DNA from: Gymnorhina tibicen
Taxonomy: Eukaryota > Chordata > Aves > Passeriformes > Artamidae
DNA length: 64,000 nucleotides
Reading direction: 5' to 3'
Assembly: GCA_013399875.1 (NCBI GenBank)
Contig: VXAZ01007529.1
Coordinates: 556,613 to 620,612 of the forward strand
Positions 1 through 12,200 of the stretch are shown one piece after another (position 1 is the first letter of the stretch; every line of letters begins with the position of its first letter). Under the pieces are notes generated by a model, which was not told where the DNA came from, searched no databases, and was given only the letters and a program-made list of their open reading frames with translations. The translations under genes and the position numbers were made by a program.

Positions 1-1219
1 CGCTCTTCTGTCCCAGGACAAGCAGCTCCTGGCCCAGGCTTGGCAAGATTTGCATCCATTTTGCATAGAAGCAAAGCTGAATGAGTCTGTATGGCTGCAA
101 CGTACTGGGAGATGCAAACCACTTCTCTGCTGCTCTTGCTCCATCCTTCTCACTGAGAAGGGGGGATCCTCCCAGAGAGGGAATGTTTCCTCCACCCTCT
201 TTTCCCACCCATAGCCTTGCTGATCCCAGGACTCTCTCTGCTTCCTACTGTGGGTACCTGCTGCTAAGCACTTAATCTCGTGACTCTCAGTTGCTTTTTG
301 GAACCCTGCTGTGTTGCATGTGAGAATATCAATTGCCAGTGTTAATGCATTCCCAACACCTTATGCAGAGGATGTGTTGAAACGCAAGCCTGGCTGTATC
401 TGAAAACCAAAAAAACCCAAAAAGAAATTCTTCCCAAATACACCTATAGGATATTTAATAACACATGTATAGATAATAAAGATTCCATTGAGCTCCCTGT
501 TTAGTACAAACACATGGAATATATGGACCACTAAAACTCTTCCTAAACTGTGGAGTAGTAATGAAAACTGCACTGAGGATGCTAGGTAGGGCAGAGGTAT
601 TAAGCCCTGTAGAATTTTTTGTAAACTAGAAATTAGGGGCTTTTAAAGACAGCATGTATTAGGCCCACAGCAGATAACAAAGGAGGAAGACTCCCAGGGA
701 AAGGGGATAAAAGACACAAAATTTTCATCTATGCAGCCAGGACTTGGCACAAGAAAAGAAATGCAGCAACAAGAAGAACAAAAGCCTTTAGCTTACCACA
801 TATTATAAACATTAAGGCAGCAATGCAAGCCAGTCTTAGGAGAAGCAAGGTGCCAAATTGAATACATTCCCTTTTGTTTGCAATAAGGCAGCCTTTCCCT
901 AGCAGGTGTGTAACAGGAGCTGGTCTCTGCTCTGAAGCAGTGTTTCTCCAGCCCTGGATACACATCCATGCCAGGATTCCTGCTGGCAGCTACCCCCAGG
1001 GACTCATTCACCCACAGGCTAAGAGTTGAAGGTCGGGACAACTGCTGGCCCTGAAATACTGGTCACCTGTTTTTTCATTTTTCTCCTTCCATTAAGCTCT
1101 TTTCTTCTGTGCTGCTTGTAAATTTATACCCCTTATGCAGTCCTCTTACACAACATTTGCATTATGTGATTTCAGTTCTTTGTTTGCCATATTCTATGAC
1201 TCACACTTCAAGTAAGTGA

Positions 1220-1620
1220 AGGGTCAGTCCTGTGAGGAGCAGCTGAGGGAGCTGGGGGGGCTCAGCCTGGAGAAAAGGAGGCTCAAGGGGGACCTTCTGG
1301 CTCTGCACAACTCCCTGGCAGGAGGGGGCAGCCAGGTGGGAGTGGGGCTCTCCTCCCAGGGAACAGGGACAGGATGAGAAGAAACGGCCTCAAGCTGTGC
1401 CAGGGGAGGGTCAGGTTGGACACCAGGAAGAATTTCTTCATGGAGAAGGTTGTCAAGCATTGGAACAGACTGCCAAGCAGGATGGTGGAGTCACCACCCC
1501 AGTAAGTGCTTAAGGAATGACTGGACATGGCACTCGGTGCTCTGGCTTAGTTGACAAGCTGGTGATCTCTCAAAGGTTGGACTCGATGATCCTGGATGTC
1601 TTTTCCAACCTAAATACTTC
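1220..1620 (+). repeat. CR1 LINE fragment (3' end)
   Basis: The segment carries the recognisable CR1 3' blocks in order: a CTCAGCCTGGAGAA motif, the CAGGATGAGAAGAAACGGCC block, GAAGAATTTCTTCATGGAGA, a TTGGACTCGATGATC block, and TTTTCCAACCTAAAT at the end. It is a 5'-truncated copy within VWF intron 5. Confidence 0.9.
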
Positions 1621-2564
1621 ACTTATTTGATGAGGCTTTGGGAAGAAAAGTGGGGAGGGAGAAATGTCTCCAGCACATCTGACTGCTCTGGGTAGAGGGA
1701 AGAGCAGCTGCCAACATCCCTGCCTTTCCCACCTGACACCTCCATTTCCTTCTGCTGAACAAGTCAAGAAGGGAGACAAGAAAAGGCAGTGGAAGAGACA
1801 ACACAACAACCTAAAAAATAATATGGGGTTCAAGTGTGCAGGTGATGCTGTCAACATAATCTGGCACTGCAATCCCGCCACACAGCAGGACTGGCCTCGT
1901 CTCTTGCACAGCAGCTTTGTTTTTACCTTCTGTCCCTTCTGTGATCAGCTCTTCTTTTTTCTGGAAGCACCCAAGATTCTGCAGAAACAGCTCCCTCATA
2001 GGGCTCATCAGAGCCCTACACCCAGAAACCTTCCACGCAGCCTGGGTGGGACTTTGGCTGAAGCATTTCTTTTGCCTAAGACTTGCAGGAAACATGTTGA
2101 AAATAGAAATTGTCACAAAACGTAATGAAAACAAAGCATTTGGACACAAGTGCTTGAGGAACCGGTGCCTGATAGGGACCACAGCACAGACAGATCCCAG
2201 CATGTAAACTGGCTGCTCCCAGAGTGATGTTCACTCCTCACAGCAAAAACTGCGTTCACTACGATTATCTGAGCCTCCAAATCACCAGTTCCTTCTGAAA
2301 TCTGCAACTGGCACCAACTTGTTTACTTTGACACTGATGCTCAGGCAAGCAAAGCACCAGGAATAACCACCTCGTGCTCCAGGCATGGAGCGGAAAGCAG
2401 GAACCCTGATGTGCCTCCCTGGACCTCCTGCAGATTTTCCATATGGCCACAGGCCCATCAGATAACTCTCCCAGGGTCTGTTAACTCATCTATAAAATAA
2501 ATGCAAGAATTTGGTCAAGACACTACAGTCCTGTGAGTCTTACTTGGTAAACAGTCTTAGTAGG

Positions 2565-2596
2565 TAAATAACCAACTTTCACATGTTGGTTATTTA
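2565..2596. repeat. Perfect 12-bp inverted repeat, 8-nt loop
   Basis: TAAATAACCAAC at 2565-2576 is followed by TTTCACAT and then its exact reverse complement at 2585-2596. It could form a hairpin or cruciform. It sits in VWF intron 5 and no function is evident. Confidence 0.85.
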
Positions 2597-3714
2597 TCAG
2601 GCAATGAGGGGTTTTTGTTTGTTAAGAGTGGGTTTTTTGTTTGTTGTTTTGGGGCCTTGCTTTACACAGTTTTACATGGTTACAGACAAGCCAAATTATT
2701 GGTAAGGCTGCCCAAAAATTGATCCATAGTTTGCATCAAATTAATGATATGAAATAACAAAGTCATGGGCTGTAAAATCTCTCCTGCCCTCTCCAGTTCA
2801 ATGAATATAAAATCAACAATATTGAACACAAAGGAGGGAAAGAGCCATCTCCAAAACTCTACAGCCTAGTGATGCAGCCACACTCCTCACAACAGAAATG
2901 TCTAACTTCAATCCCAGACTCTGAATGAAGCACAGAGAGTTAGGAATGCAGGTTTCTGGCATCTCAGATGAATGCCCTAAAACAAAGACAGCCTCAACAC
3001 AAGTCATTTTCACCTGTACCATTTGTAATTCCCTTGGGAATCTATTCCCTTCACTTCCAATTGAAAATGAGATTACTGACTCAGCCTAAACAAAAGCATT
3101 CAACGTGCCTACAATCAAATTACCGATATCTTTTAAAATGCCAAGAAATCTGCATTTCAGAATGACCTAAACTTTTGTTTACTTTCTTAGGCAAAAAAAT
3201 AAAATCTTTATTATCTGCACTACTGTCACTTTGAGTTTGGAATGTGCTTTTAAAGCACTGTGAGTTTGGAATGTACTTCAGGTGCCAGGTACCACACACT
3301 GAGAAGTCACATATTCAGTCACATACATCTACACTACTTCTAAAATCAAATCATTACCTGAAAAATCATTGCCTGCTTCTATGTGTTTAACCTTTATTGA
3401 CTCTCTTGTGAACATATATATTCATCATATAGTCTGTATTTCAGGAGCTTAAGGCTGGAGGATGTTGCTGGCAGCTGGAGCCGGCTTTATCCAAAATTCT
3501 CCATGGGTATTGCTTCATCATAAACATCTTTGTAATTTGGATACCAGATTCCCAGAAACCTGCTTCTTGCCAGTGCCAAGGAAAACATAATGGGATGCTG
3601 GATTAATTTGGCCTGGGATTTTTTTTCCCTTCCATTATGCTAAGTGTGTGTGGCATGCACAAATAACAAAATGATGGGGTGATATCCCTGTGTTGGATTT
3701 GAATGGTCTGTTTA

Positions 3715-3880
3715 GCACAAGAGACTTCAAGGATGACCTGGACATCCAAGCACCCATCACAGCAATACCAGAAATTGCTGGATGTGGCACTTAATACCCT
3801 GGTTTAGTTGACAAGGTGATGTTTGGCCAAAGGTTGGACTTGATCTTGGAGGTTTTTTCCAGCCTTAATGACTCTGTGAT
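3715..3880 (+). repeat. CR1 LINE fragment (3' end)
   Basis: This short diverged copy keeps the terminal CR1 blocks GATGTGGCACTTAATACC, GGTTTAGTTGACAAGGTGAT and AAAGGTTGGACTTGAT, ending in CCTTAATGACTCTGTGAT. Confidence 0.85.
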
Positions 3881-4689
3881 AAAAGTATTAGGCACAGACT
3901 GAGGCTGCAGGCACACGGATAAGCTCTGGCAGCTTTGTGCTGCAGCCTCCCTCACTGGGGAGGAATTCCCTCCCCATTTCTGCAGGGCAAGAACACACCC
4001 TGAGACCACTCACGTGCTGCAGGGCTAAGGGGATTCAGAAACTTGCTCCTGTGTTCACATCCCGAGGAGATTCCAGGATCAAACTGCCTGTGCTGTGTCA
4101 GATTTCCTTTGTCATGCTATGTAAGTCATCTCTTTTGGCCCGTGCTTTCAATCTCCAATTGTAAAATGCTTGTGACAATGGTCAGAATGGTCACAGCCAT
4201 GGGCTGAAGGTGGCCAAACAGGTATCTGAGCATCTAGAAAGAACTCAACTTCATGTTTCTGATATGAGCAAAGGCTGGCAGTTAGACGTGCATGCTGAGG
4301 TCAGAAAGCAGAGCCTGTTCAACTGGCAAGTCTTAGAAGCCTTCACAGAATGGCCAGAAAGGACCAGACCTTATCTGGCAAGAAAAAGCAGAGGGAAAAC
4401 CCTTCATATTAGAGTTTAGGAGAAAAACAAACAGACAAAAGGCCAAACAAAAACCCTAGAAAGCTTCCGAGACATTTCTTTCTACAGTTTAGTTATGCTT
4501 AAAGCGTGAGAACAAACTCTCACGGTTTGGCTTGGTTTTGCTACCATATCCAATAAACAGGCAAGCCCATAGAATATAATCAATGTTGTTTGTCAGTCTG
4601 GACAGGACATGAGCACTTCTCCACAGGATGAGCTATTGTAGGAACCATGTCAATGGCAGTGACTCAGCACCCCAGCCTGTCTGCAGGGC

Positions 4690-4925
4690 AGTGTGTCTGC
4701 AGCTTCGGGAAAATGTTCCTCCCCCAGAGGGTGGTGGGGCACTGAACAGGCTCCCCAGGGAAATCATCACAGCCACAAGGCTGCCAGAGCTCAAAGAGCA
4801 TTTGGACAAAACGGTGGGATTGTTGGGATGTCCTGTGCAGGTCCAGGACTTGCTGATCCTAGTGGGTCCCTTTCACCTCAGGATATTGATGAACTCCAAA
4901 ACCTTCTGGAGAGGCTTTTTGGAGC
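4690..4925 (+). repeat. CR1 LINE fragment, a second subfamily
   Basis: The blocks CCCCCAGAGGGTGGTGGGGC, CAGGCTCCCCAGGGAAAT, GGGATTGTTGGGATGTCCTG and GTGGGTCCCTTTCACCTCAG are characteristic of a CR1 subfamily different from the copy at 1220. The same subfamily appears next to the CD9 promoter at 34,187. Confidence 0.85.
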
Positions 4926-7507
4926 GTTCAAGAACTAACACCTCAGGCCTTCGAAGCTGGGTCCCACCAGTGTTAATTTACCAGGGTATCAACTTTATTC
5001 TCATCACTCCAGAGCTCCAGGACCTCAATAGCTGAGTATCCAAAGTGTACACAGAAACAATGTGTGTTATTCTCTCATCAGATTCTCATCAGTTCTCCAC
5101 TTCCACACTAAAAACACAGTGAGGAGTCCTGAGAGCATCATGACAACAGCACATTTGAATAGATTATAGAACTGGAGTATAAATATATCGAGAGAAAAGA
5201 AAAGCAATTACAGCGTTCATTAAGTTTTAAACACCCTTCTGTTCATGCCTCATTTATTTACTCACTGTAAGTGGTAATATCCACTCACAGAGCAGGTGCT
5301 TTGCCTCTTTCACCACCACCCTAAAAACAATTCAAATATAATCAATGAAGTTCTATATCATACTCCACTTTCTTAAGGGAAAAATCAGACTAACTTTGTG
5401 TTACTAAACCACAATAATTTCTTTCCCTAAAATACAGAAAAGTCATATTTTCATTTGTTTCCACTGCATGCTATTCTGAAGCTCAAAGATCTTAACTCAT
5501 CTCTCATCAATATAAACACATCCCATAAATCTGATTTATTACAACTGAGGCCCGAATCTGATAAATTCCAGGTTTTAACAGAAAGCAATGGACACACCAA
5601 CAGGAAAGTTCAGTCTTGCTGGCAACCTTAAGGTAACCCTTCACTGCCCCCAGATCACCAAGTCCTTACACCAAGCTCACATCCTGGGATTAGCTGACAT
5701 TTAGGAGATCTAATCAGGCTGAAAGGAGAACGATTAAAAACCTCAGTGAAAAGAAAAGGGTAAACTGCTTCACAGGCTACCAAGAGGCTGCCTACCTTTT
5801 CTGTTTAAAAAATATTACCTCTCCCAGCTGTTTGTGTTGCCCCCCACCTGGAAGCTAGATTCAACAGTATATTAAAAAAAAAAATTATCTGAATTACTCC
5901 ATAACTTATTTACTTGGAGCAAGTTAAGAAACGCTGCAGTGAACCAGCAGAGCTGCCAAGGAGACAAACAGTGCGTGGGTGTAGTGACGTCCCTCACTGA
6001 TACAACAAATTCAAGCATAATTCAGTCTAATTCCTTCTAAATTAGTTTAAATGAAAGGTCTTTTGTATCACTGGAAAAACTGGCAGAATTGCTGACACAC
6101 AGTTCTATTCTTCAGGCTAAAATCACACAGGTGGATAAACAGATAAACACAAGGAAGGCCCTGACTTCTGTAAGAGACACAGAGAACACATTTTCTCTGT
6201 CACCTTCTTTATTATTTTACAGCTCCTCCAAGCAGTGACCTTGTCACGGACTTCATTACATTCCAAAATCTGTGGCTGTGAATGGACTGGGTTTTTTAAG
6301 AGGGAGGATAGTCTCCAGCATGTAAAATGAATACAGCATGAAACACATTTAAACATGAGCAGCAGAGGGGCCTTTTCTACATCTGAACAATCCAAAGCAT
6401 TACAGTCCCCTTTCTTGCTCCTTTTCTTTTTGCTCTTTTTCTTTTTGCTTTTTCTAAGAGCCTTACTACTATTTAGGGTCTGAAGAAAAACCCATTAACT
6501 TCATATCTCATCTCATTCAGACATCCTGGCAAGCAGTTCTGTGACCAGAGTTTGTTTCTTATTATTTACATTGCTGAAGGACAGATTAATCATTTTAACA
6601 TACCATGAAATCCCTCTTTTTTCTATACACTGAAGCTATGCTTATGTATCCCGAGTGCCAGTAGGACACATCCCTGGAGCACTGCCAGGCTCCTTTTCCA
6701 AGCTGCTTTGCCTCCCTTTCTATTTTCTATATCATTTATTTTTAATATACACTTTATCAATCTAATATATTAATGTATTAACTAACTTCAAATCTCTTCT
6801 CTTCAGGTAAGAATTAAAAGACACACTGAAATACCACAAATCAAGACCAGTCCTTCAAAGTCTCATTCAGGGCCTTTCAAAAACTCTGAGTCTTCACCCA
6901 TGCTGACAGACTTCACACAAAGGCGTACAAAGCAGCAAAAGCAGTCTTGCCTCTCATTCTCACCAGGAATTGGTGTGATAGAAGGTGCACCCCCCCCAGT
7001 CCAACAGCCCTTACAGACAGGGAAATGTCATTAAAAGGTAACCCCTTTACAGAACAGCATCCCATGCCAAACCTGCAAGCTGCAGGAATTTAATCTTCTG
7101 CTCTTGCAACACTACCCGTTCTTACTACCTCTTGGCTAATTCATGAAAAATTAGAAGTTGAATCAGTGAGTATTTCATGCAGCTTTTTTGATGGGTCTCC
7201 TTCTAGCCAGTCTCCCACATGAATTAACTTGTAGCTTTATTTTTGCATTTGAAAGTTTCAAGGTTTCTAAACATACTACACTCAGATGCCTGGGCTTTCC
7301 TCAGGAATGAGATATGACAGCAATTTCCTTTCAGGAGAAAGGAAGATGAAAGGACTTAGTCAGACAGCTTTTCAGCACACCGAGTTGAGATACCTGACAG
7401 GTTGTGTAGAAACATTTCCCTGGATCAGCAACATCTTTGTTGAATCACCCAGCAGGAAAAGTGCACAGAGCATCCATTAAAATACCATCAGTTAGTTGTA
7501 ACCTTAC

Positions 7508-7716
7508 CTTCCCGAGTTCTGAAGTCATCCTCAAGGAATTTATTAAAATTGCCACACAACCCACAGGTCTTATTATAGTGCTTTTCTTGAAGGAGTATCT
7601 GAATGTTTCCACTGGCATCAATCTTCACCACAAAGCCGTGCTCATCGCTGGATATTTTATAATAACCTGCCTCCTTCTCTATAAATATACCATTGGAGGC
7701 AAAAGGTATGGAAACC
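7508..7716 (-). CDS. VWF: VWF exon 5: D1 domain with CGLCG motif
   Basis: The exon is 209 nt, identical in length and phase to human exon 5. The acceptor is TTCTCCACAG before 7716 and the donor GTAAGG begins at 7507. It encodes [19 protein letters not shown], then the glycosylation sequon NKT, then CGLCGNFN and [10 protein letters not shown]. This motif order is diagnostic of a VWD module, and the match to VWF is better than to mucins because the whole exon set agrees. Confidence 0.96.
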
Positions 7717-9296
7717 CTGTGGAGAAAAAACAGGAAATTCTCAGCATGTGGGACACAAAACCCATCAGCTTGTTTTCTCCTGGGATAATAGTTCCTACAG
7801 GTACCTTTTGTCATCCTGCATCACAACTCCATCTAAAGAGAGGCGAAGATTGAAATATTCTCCGAGATACACAGAGAAACCAATTTTGTCCCCATCCTGG
7901 TAATCACCTGAGGAGATGAGACACAACCAAATACTCTTAGTTCTGGGACTAGGGAGGACAATTTGTAGTCAGTAAAAACTTACTTTAAACTATGACCAAC
8001 ACAGAACAGTTATTAGTGAATATAAAAGCATCTACAAAAGCAGTTGGTATGAAAGTAATATACAGTTTTGTACATATATCATCACTTCTATCCCCAAGAA
8101 TAACTCTGCAGAGGCCTGTGCTAATTCCAAGGCCTTCTGTCCTGAAAGGTGGGAGTTTTCTTACTGGTGGGATTTAGCATACACATAAAATTAGTTCTAA
8201 GAGGTTGTACAGTTCTAATTCCTGGACTCAGCTTTAACTCGGCCACATTTCCCTGAAAAATTCAAAATTAATAAAGGTCTTCTCCTTTTTAGAAGGGGCA
8301 GTAAGAAAATCCCTGTTTCTCAGCAGCTTATTTATGTGTGAGCTACATTACCAAGGGATAACAGAAGCCTCAGAAGGAATCCCACTTTCCAAAACAAGCC
8401 CAAAAAAACCCAATACAACCCACAAAAAACCAAACAAAAATAAACCCCAACCAAGACACTTTTTATGCAGCCGTCCATCCTATTTGACAAAAGGCAACTA
8501 TTTGTCTTTTTTTCCAATGATGGAACCCAGCTCAGACTCACCTAAGAGCGTGAAGGAGTGCTTGTGACAGTCCCCAGCAAGGAGGTAGCTGCAGTCCCCA
8601 GCAAAACTGTACAAGGAACCATCAAATGTTTTGATGTGATCATTCCCAAAAAGGCTACAACGGGCAACTGATGACTCCTGAAGTGAAGCACCTGATAGCC
8701 CTGCATATCAAAACACAACATTAACTTGCAACTTAAAGCAATCATTTTGCAGTTCAGGAATTTCTCTGCTGGAATTTATCCCCACTGATCATTGCCTGTC
8801 TGGTAGCTTCTAGGCAGACCATAAGCCTGGCACGGCACTCCATAGGATCACAGATTCCTTTCATATATTAGTGAAAAGCATTTTTTTGCTTTATTTCCAC
8901 CAGGCCAAACTTTGCATGGGTAATTTCAGTCCTGGTCCTTCAAGGAATGCCATGTGTTCATTTGTGCCTGCCTGCAAGCCCACTAAAGCCTATAGGGCAC
9001 TAGGACAGCCCCATTTCTTGTTCAGTCAAACATCCCTGAATTCAGGGAGTGTTTGGGACTCAACACAGTGCCTCTTTCAAGGTAAAGAGACAAAAGGAAT
9101 AACTTTATTGATGCCTTCAGCATGGTGAGAATAATCCCTGAGGCGGTACTGCAGGATTAAATGGGCAAAAAGGGGAAGGGAGGCTCATATCTCACAGAAA
9201 AAATAGTGGAAATATATTCTAGTCCAAACCTGTTTTCTTACCTGTGATTACAGTGGCCAGCAGTAGGTTTGTTTGCAGCACTGTCAAGAGGAGCAT
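7508..9296 (-). CDS. VWF: von Willebrand factor, 5' coding end (exons 2-5; partial gene)
   Basis: Four minus-strand exons (9296-9242, 8700-8542, 7907-7805, 7716-7508) join in frame to give the first 175 codons plus one base of von Willebrand factor, the secreted glycoprotein that tethers platelets and carries factor VIII. Residues 1 to about 19-23 form a hydrophobic signal peptide ([19 protein letters not shown]). The first half of the D1 propeptide VWD domain follows, with RCSLFG near residue 32, a run of conserved cysteines, the sequon NKT at 154 and the CGLCG motif at 157-161. In human VWF such vicinal cysteines in the propeptide assist disulfide-linked multimer assembly. Exon lengths of 55, 103 and 209 nt and all phases equal those I recall for human exons 2, 4 and 5; exon 3 is 159 rather than 165 nt. 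The rest of the roughly 2,800-residue protein lies outside the window. The identity is secure; the non-coding first exon was not firmly located. Confidence 0.95.
7805..7907 (-). CDS. VWF: VWF exon 4: D1 domain
   Basis: The exon is 103 nt, identical in length and phase to human exon 4. The acceptor is CTCCTCAG before 7907 and the donor is GTACCT at 7804-7799. It encodes [13 protein letters not shown] and continues to an arginine codon that is split two bases to one with exon 5. The intron to exon 5 is only 88 bp (7717-7804). Confidence 0.95.
8396..8450 (+). repeat. A/C-rich low-complexity tract in VWF intron 3-side flank
   Basis: A run built from CCAAAAAACCC- and CAAAAA-like words lies about 90 bp beyond the exon 3 donor, inside VWF intron 3. 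It resembles the A-rich tracts at 13,084 and 62,626. No protein is implied by the frames crossing it. Confidence 0.6.
8542..8700 (-). CDS. VWF: VWF exon 3: start of the D1 domain
   Basis: The exon is 159 nt, with acceptor ATATGCAG before 8700 and donor GTGAG after 8542. It begins by completing a glycine codon and ends with the first base of another. It encodes the signal-peptide junction ([14 protein letters not shown]) and the opening of the VWD fold, including [20 protein letters not shown]. Human exon 3 is six bases longer; the missing two codons fall in the poorly conserved stretch after the signal peptide. Confidence 0.94.
   Translation of the reverse strand, partial: GYQVLHFRSHQLPVVAFLGMITSKHLMVPCTVLLGTAATSLLGTVTSTPSRS
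9242..9296 (-). CDS. VWF: VWF exon 2: start codon and signal peptide
   Basis: Read on the minus strand, ATG lies at 9296-9294 and 18 codons plus one base follow before a GTAAG donor at 9241-9237. The peptide is short and hydrophobic, as expected for secretion. The acceptor AG sits directly before the ATG (AACAG then ATG), so the bases upstream of the start codon in the mRNA come from a separate non-coding exon. The 55-nt length equals the human exon 2 coding part. Confidence 0.93.
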
Positions 9297-12200
9297 CTGT
9301 TAAAAATCAAAAAGAAACAGTTTAGAATATTCTTAGTTTGGACACAGTCTGTTTCACAACTCCTCGTCATTTTCTATCCTTTCTTTATAAAGAAAATTGT
9401 TATTGAGGTTCTGCAACATTTCAGAAAGCCATAATCCATGCAGACAGTCATGGTAATTCAGCTGCCCTCCATCCTGCTTTAACTAGGTAATCTACGAGAG
9501 TTATTAATTATTCTTTGCCCCCATTTTCACTTCTCATGGCAGGGAAGCGAGCTGCCTCCATGGGAAATGCAGCCCCACACAGACACATATTCCAATTCCC
9601 CTCAGTTAACAGCCTGCACACGAAGCCCTTCAACACACAGCATTCTTTCTCAGCCAGCCTGATGTGAAGAAGCACCCCAGACTGGCTCAGCCAACCTGGC
9701 TCCAGTAGAAGTCACCGCTGCTGCACAAGATTTGCACCCTGCCCAAACATCCACGAAAGGAAAGAAAGAATATACAGGTTTTGCACTAGCCAGCAGCTTT
9801 GCTTGGCAGACCATTGTAGGCACATAATCCACTGATTTCAGGGTGATAACATGCTTGAGATAAGGGCCAAGAAGGAAAGGGAGGAAATCGTGCAGAGATT
9901 AGAGACCCAGGGTGAAAACTTTCATTCACCAAAATCAGTTTTAGCATTGCCGCCTCCTTTCTACAACAAAAACGTCAGCCTTTGTTTTCCATGTGTCTAT
10001 AAACTACCTGCAGGATGACCAGGCCTTTAAAAATAATAACTAATAATAATAATAGGATAAGAGGGTCATGCAGATGGTGAACTACATGTGTTCTGTGGCA
10101 AAACATCAACAGCTAAGGATGAAAACTGTTGGAAGCTCCATCGAAGGGAATTAATTTCAGTGCTCATATAAGCAACTAGAGAGGCCTAAATATACCAAAG
10201 TTAATATATTAATGCCAGAAGACAAGACACACCTTTTCCTAAAGGAACCCTCCAATTAAAGACTAGAATGCATTTTGCAAAGACAAATTGAGATTGCAGG
10301 TATAGACACACACTTCTTATTGCTATTAGTTATGCAGGTTCAATTCACAGCCACATAAATAAACACTGAGTTTGACTCATTTACACAAGACAGGAAAAGA
10401 AAGACCTATTCTAGAATTCAGTCTAACATAATGCTGCAAATCCCACACTGACATAAGGCTGCAAAATAGCTCAGAAGTGGCAACTGCACGGGAATGCAAC
10501 TACAAAGAATGGTGAAGAAAACAGTAGGCACTATTATTCTCAGATTACACACTTGCTACTGTATTTTTGGTGCATGCATAGTGTTATTGTGATTAATCAG
10601 ATACTGCTTTTCTTTGTCAACCCTTCTGTTTTACAGAGCAGGCAGAGAAAAAAGGCAAGGTGTAAACCCCTTCTCGTCAGTCCCCTTCCGCCTCCCACTC
10701 TATTCTGAACTGCAGATGGAGTTTCCCCCAGTTCTGATGGAGCAGGTGCCACTAACAAATCAGAATACAATCCAGTAAGATCTGCCAGTGTAAAACCTTC
10801 TACAGTTTTATCACTGGCTTAATTAGAAACGAATGTACCTTCTCTTGTGCGAGATTCCTCTTGCACATGAGCAAGAAACTCCTCCAGTTTCCACCTCTAG
10901 CTTACAACACCATTGCTCCCCTGTTGCTTCAGAAGTCAGGACTGGAATGGCTTTGGTCTGAAATCCCTTGTTTTTGTACAAGCCAGGAACTCTTGTACGT
11001 TTAAGAGGAAAGATAAAAACCCAGACGTCACATCCGCCTGATTCTCAAGACAATAGATTAAACTGCTATCATGGAAATCAGGCAGTCTTAATTGCCAGGA
11101 AGGTACAATGAGGGGAAATCGTTTTAAAAACTGACAGATAAGTCTTTGAAACACATTTCACATGTGTATGTGTGGCAAATTTCACTGGCTGAGCCAACAG
11201 GCAGCATATTTATTGGACAGAACGTTAATCAAGAGGAATAGAAGGATGCCCCATACCTCAAAGGCCACAGAATCATGGAGCCTTTTTTTCCCCAAACAAC
11301 TGCCTTAAAGCAGAAAGAAAAATTCAGAGCTAATAGTAATGATCTGGTTTATTCATACTTGAATTTTGCCACCTTCTATCAGAGCAACATATTTGATCCT
11401 TGAAATGTTGATGGAGGTACCCTCTGGAACAACACATGGTAACGAGTTAATCCTGCACTGACTTGTTTGCACAGCAGGCACAAAATTTATGGGCACTTGT
11501 ACAGCACTGAGCAAAAAATAGGCAAAAACCAGAGTTTGTCAAGTCATACTTGACTTTCCATGTCCCATTCCTCCTATTTTCAATAACTACGAGGATTAAC
11601 AAAGGCCTTAGGAGACAACACATTGCACTGACTGGGAATTGTTCTCTCCTCTTGGGTCCAGCTGCCACGTCTCAGCAGATCCTTCCTAGCCCTGAGAGCC
11701 TGAACGTGAGTGATCCCAGAGAGATATTCCCTAAACCTTCCTTTATGGGAATGCCAGCACTACTCAGGATAGGGGGAATTAGATCTCCTATCACCACGGT
11801 CTCTTGTCATCTTCTCAGTTCTAATCCTTTCACTTCCTGAGCCCCAAATAAGTCACTTCATTTGGCAACTTCCTCCTGCAAATCTAAATCCAGCAGGGCT
11901 TTGATTCACACTTTTTTGTTTGGCATGTGAAGAAGGTAGAGTGAGAATACCTGGGAACATTCCTTAAAAATGAGAACAGTGCTGGTTCAGATAAGCCAGA
12001 CATTGTGATACTTCTTAAGTGTGTTAGCGACCTTGGGGAGCATAACAAACAAAATTAATTGGGGTAGACACACAATGAACAAACTTCCTTTTCTCATCCT
12101 GGCTCTTTTTTCTCCCCAAAAAATTAAGGAAATGGTGGTTAAAGAGTGCATTTATTGATTGATATTGTACATTATCCCAACACAAAGCTTAGTGATGTTT

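Larger units (their letters stand above)
1..7507 (-). other. VWF: VWF intron 5 (incomplete), non-coding
   Basis: The stretch holds no exon that I can match to VWF exon 6 (expected around the residues DPYDF and a WC pair) or later exons. It contains CR1 fragments at 1220-1620, 3715-3880 and 4690-4925, a perfect 12-bp inverted repeat at 2565-2596, and AT-rich sequence. The intron must extend beyond position 1. Confidence 0.7.

Noticed and set aside
6123..6395. A minus-strand frame with CN, then W and C in a spacing that recalls VWF exons 6-7
   Set aside because: It lacks the DPYDF stretch and later cysteines, and in VWF these residues are split by an intron that is absent here. The resemblance is too short to support an exon.
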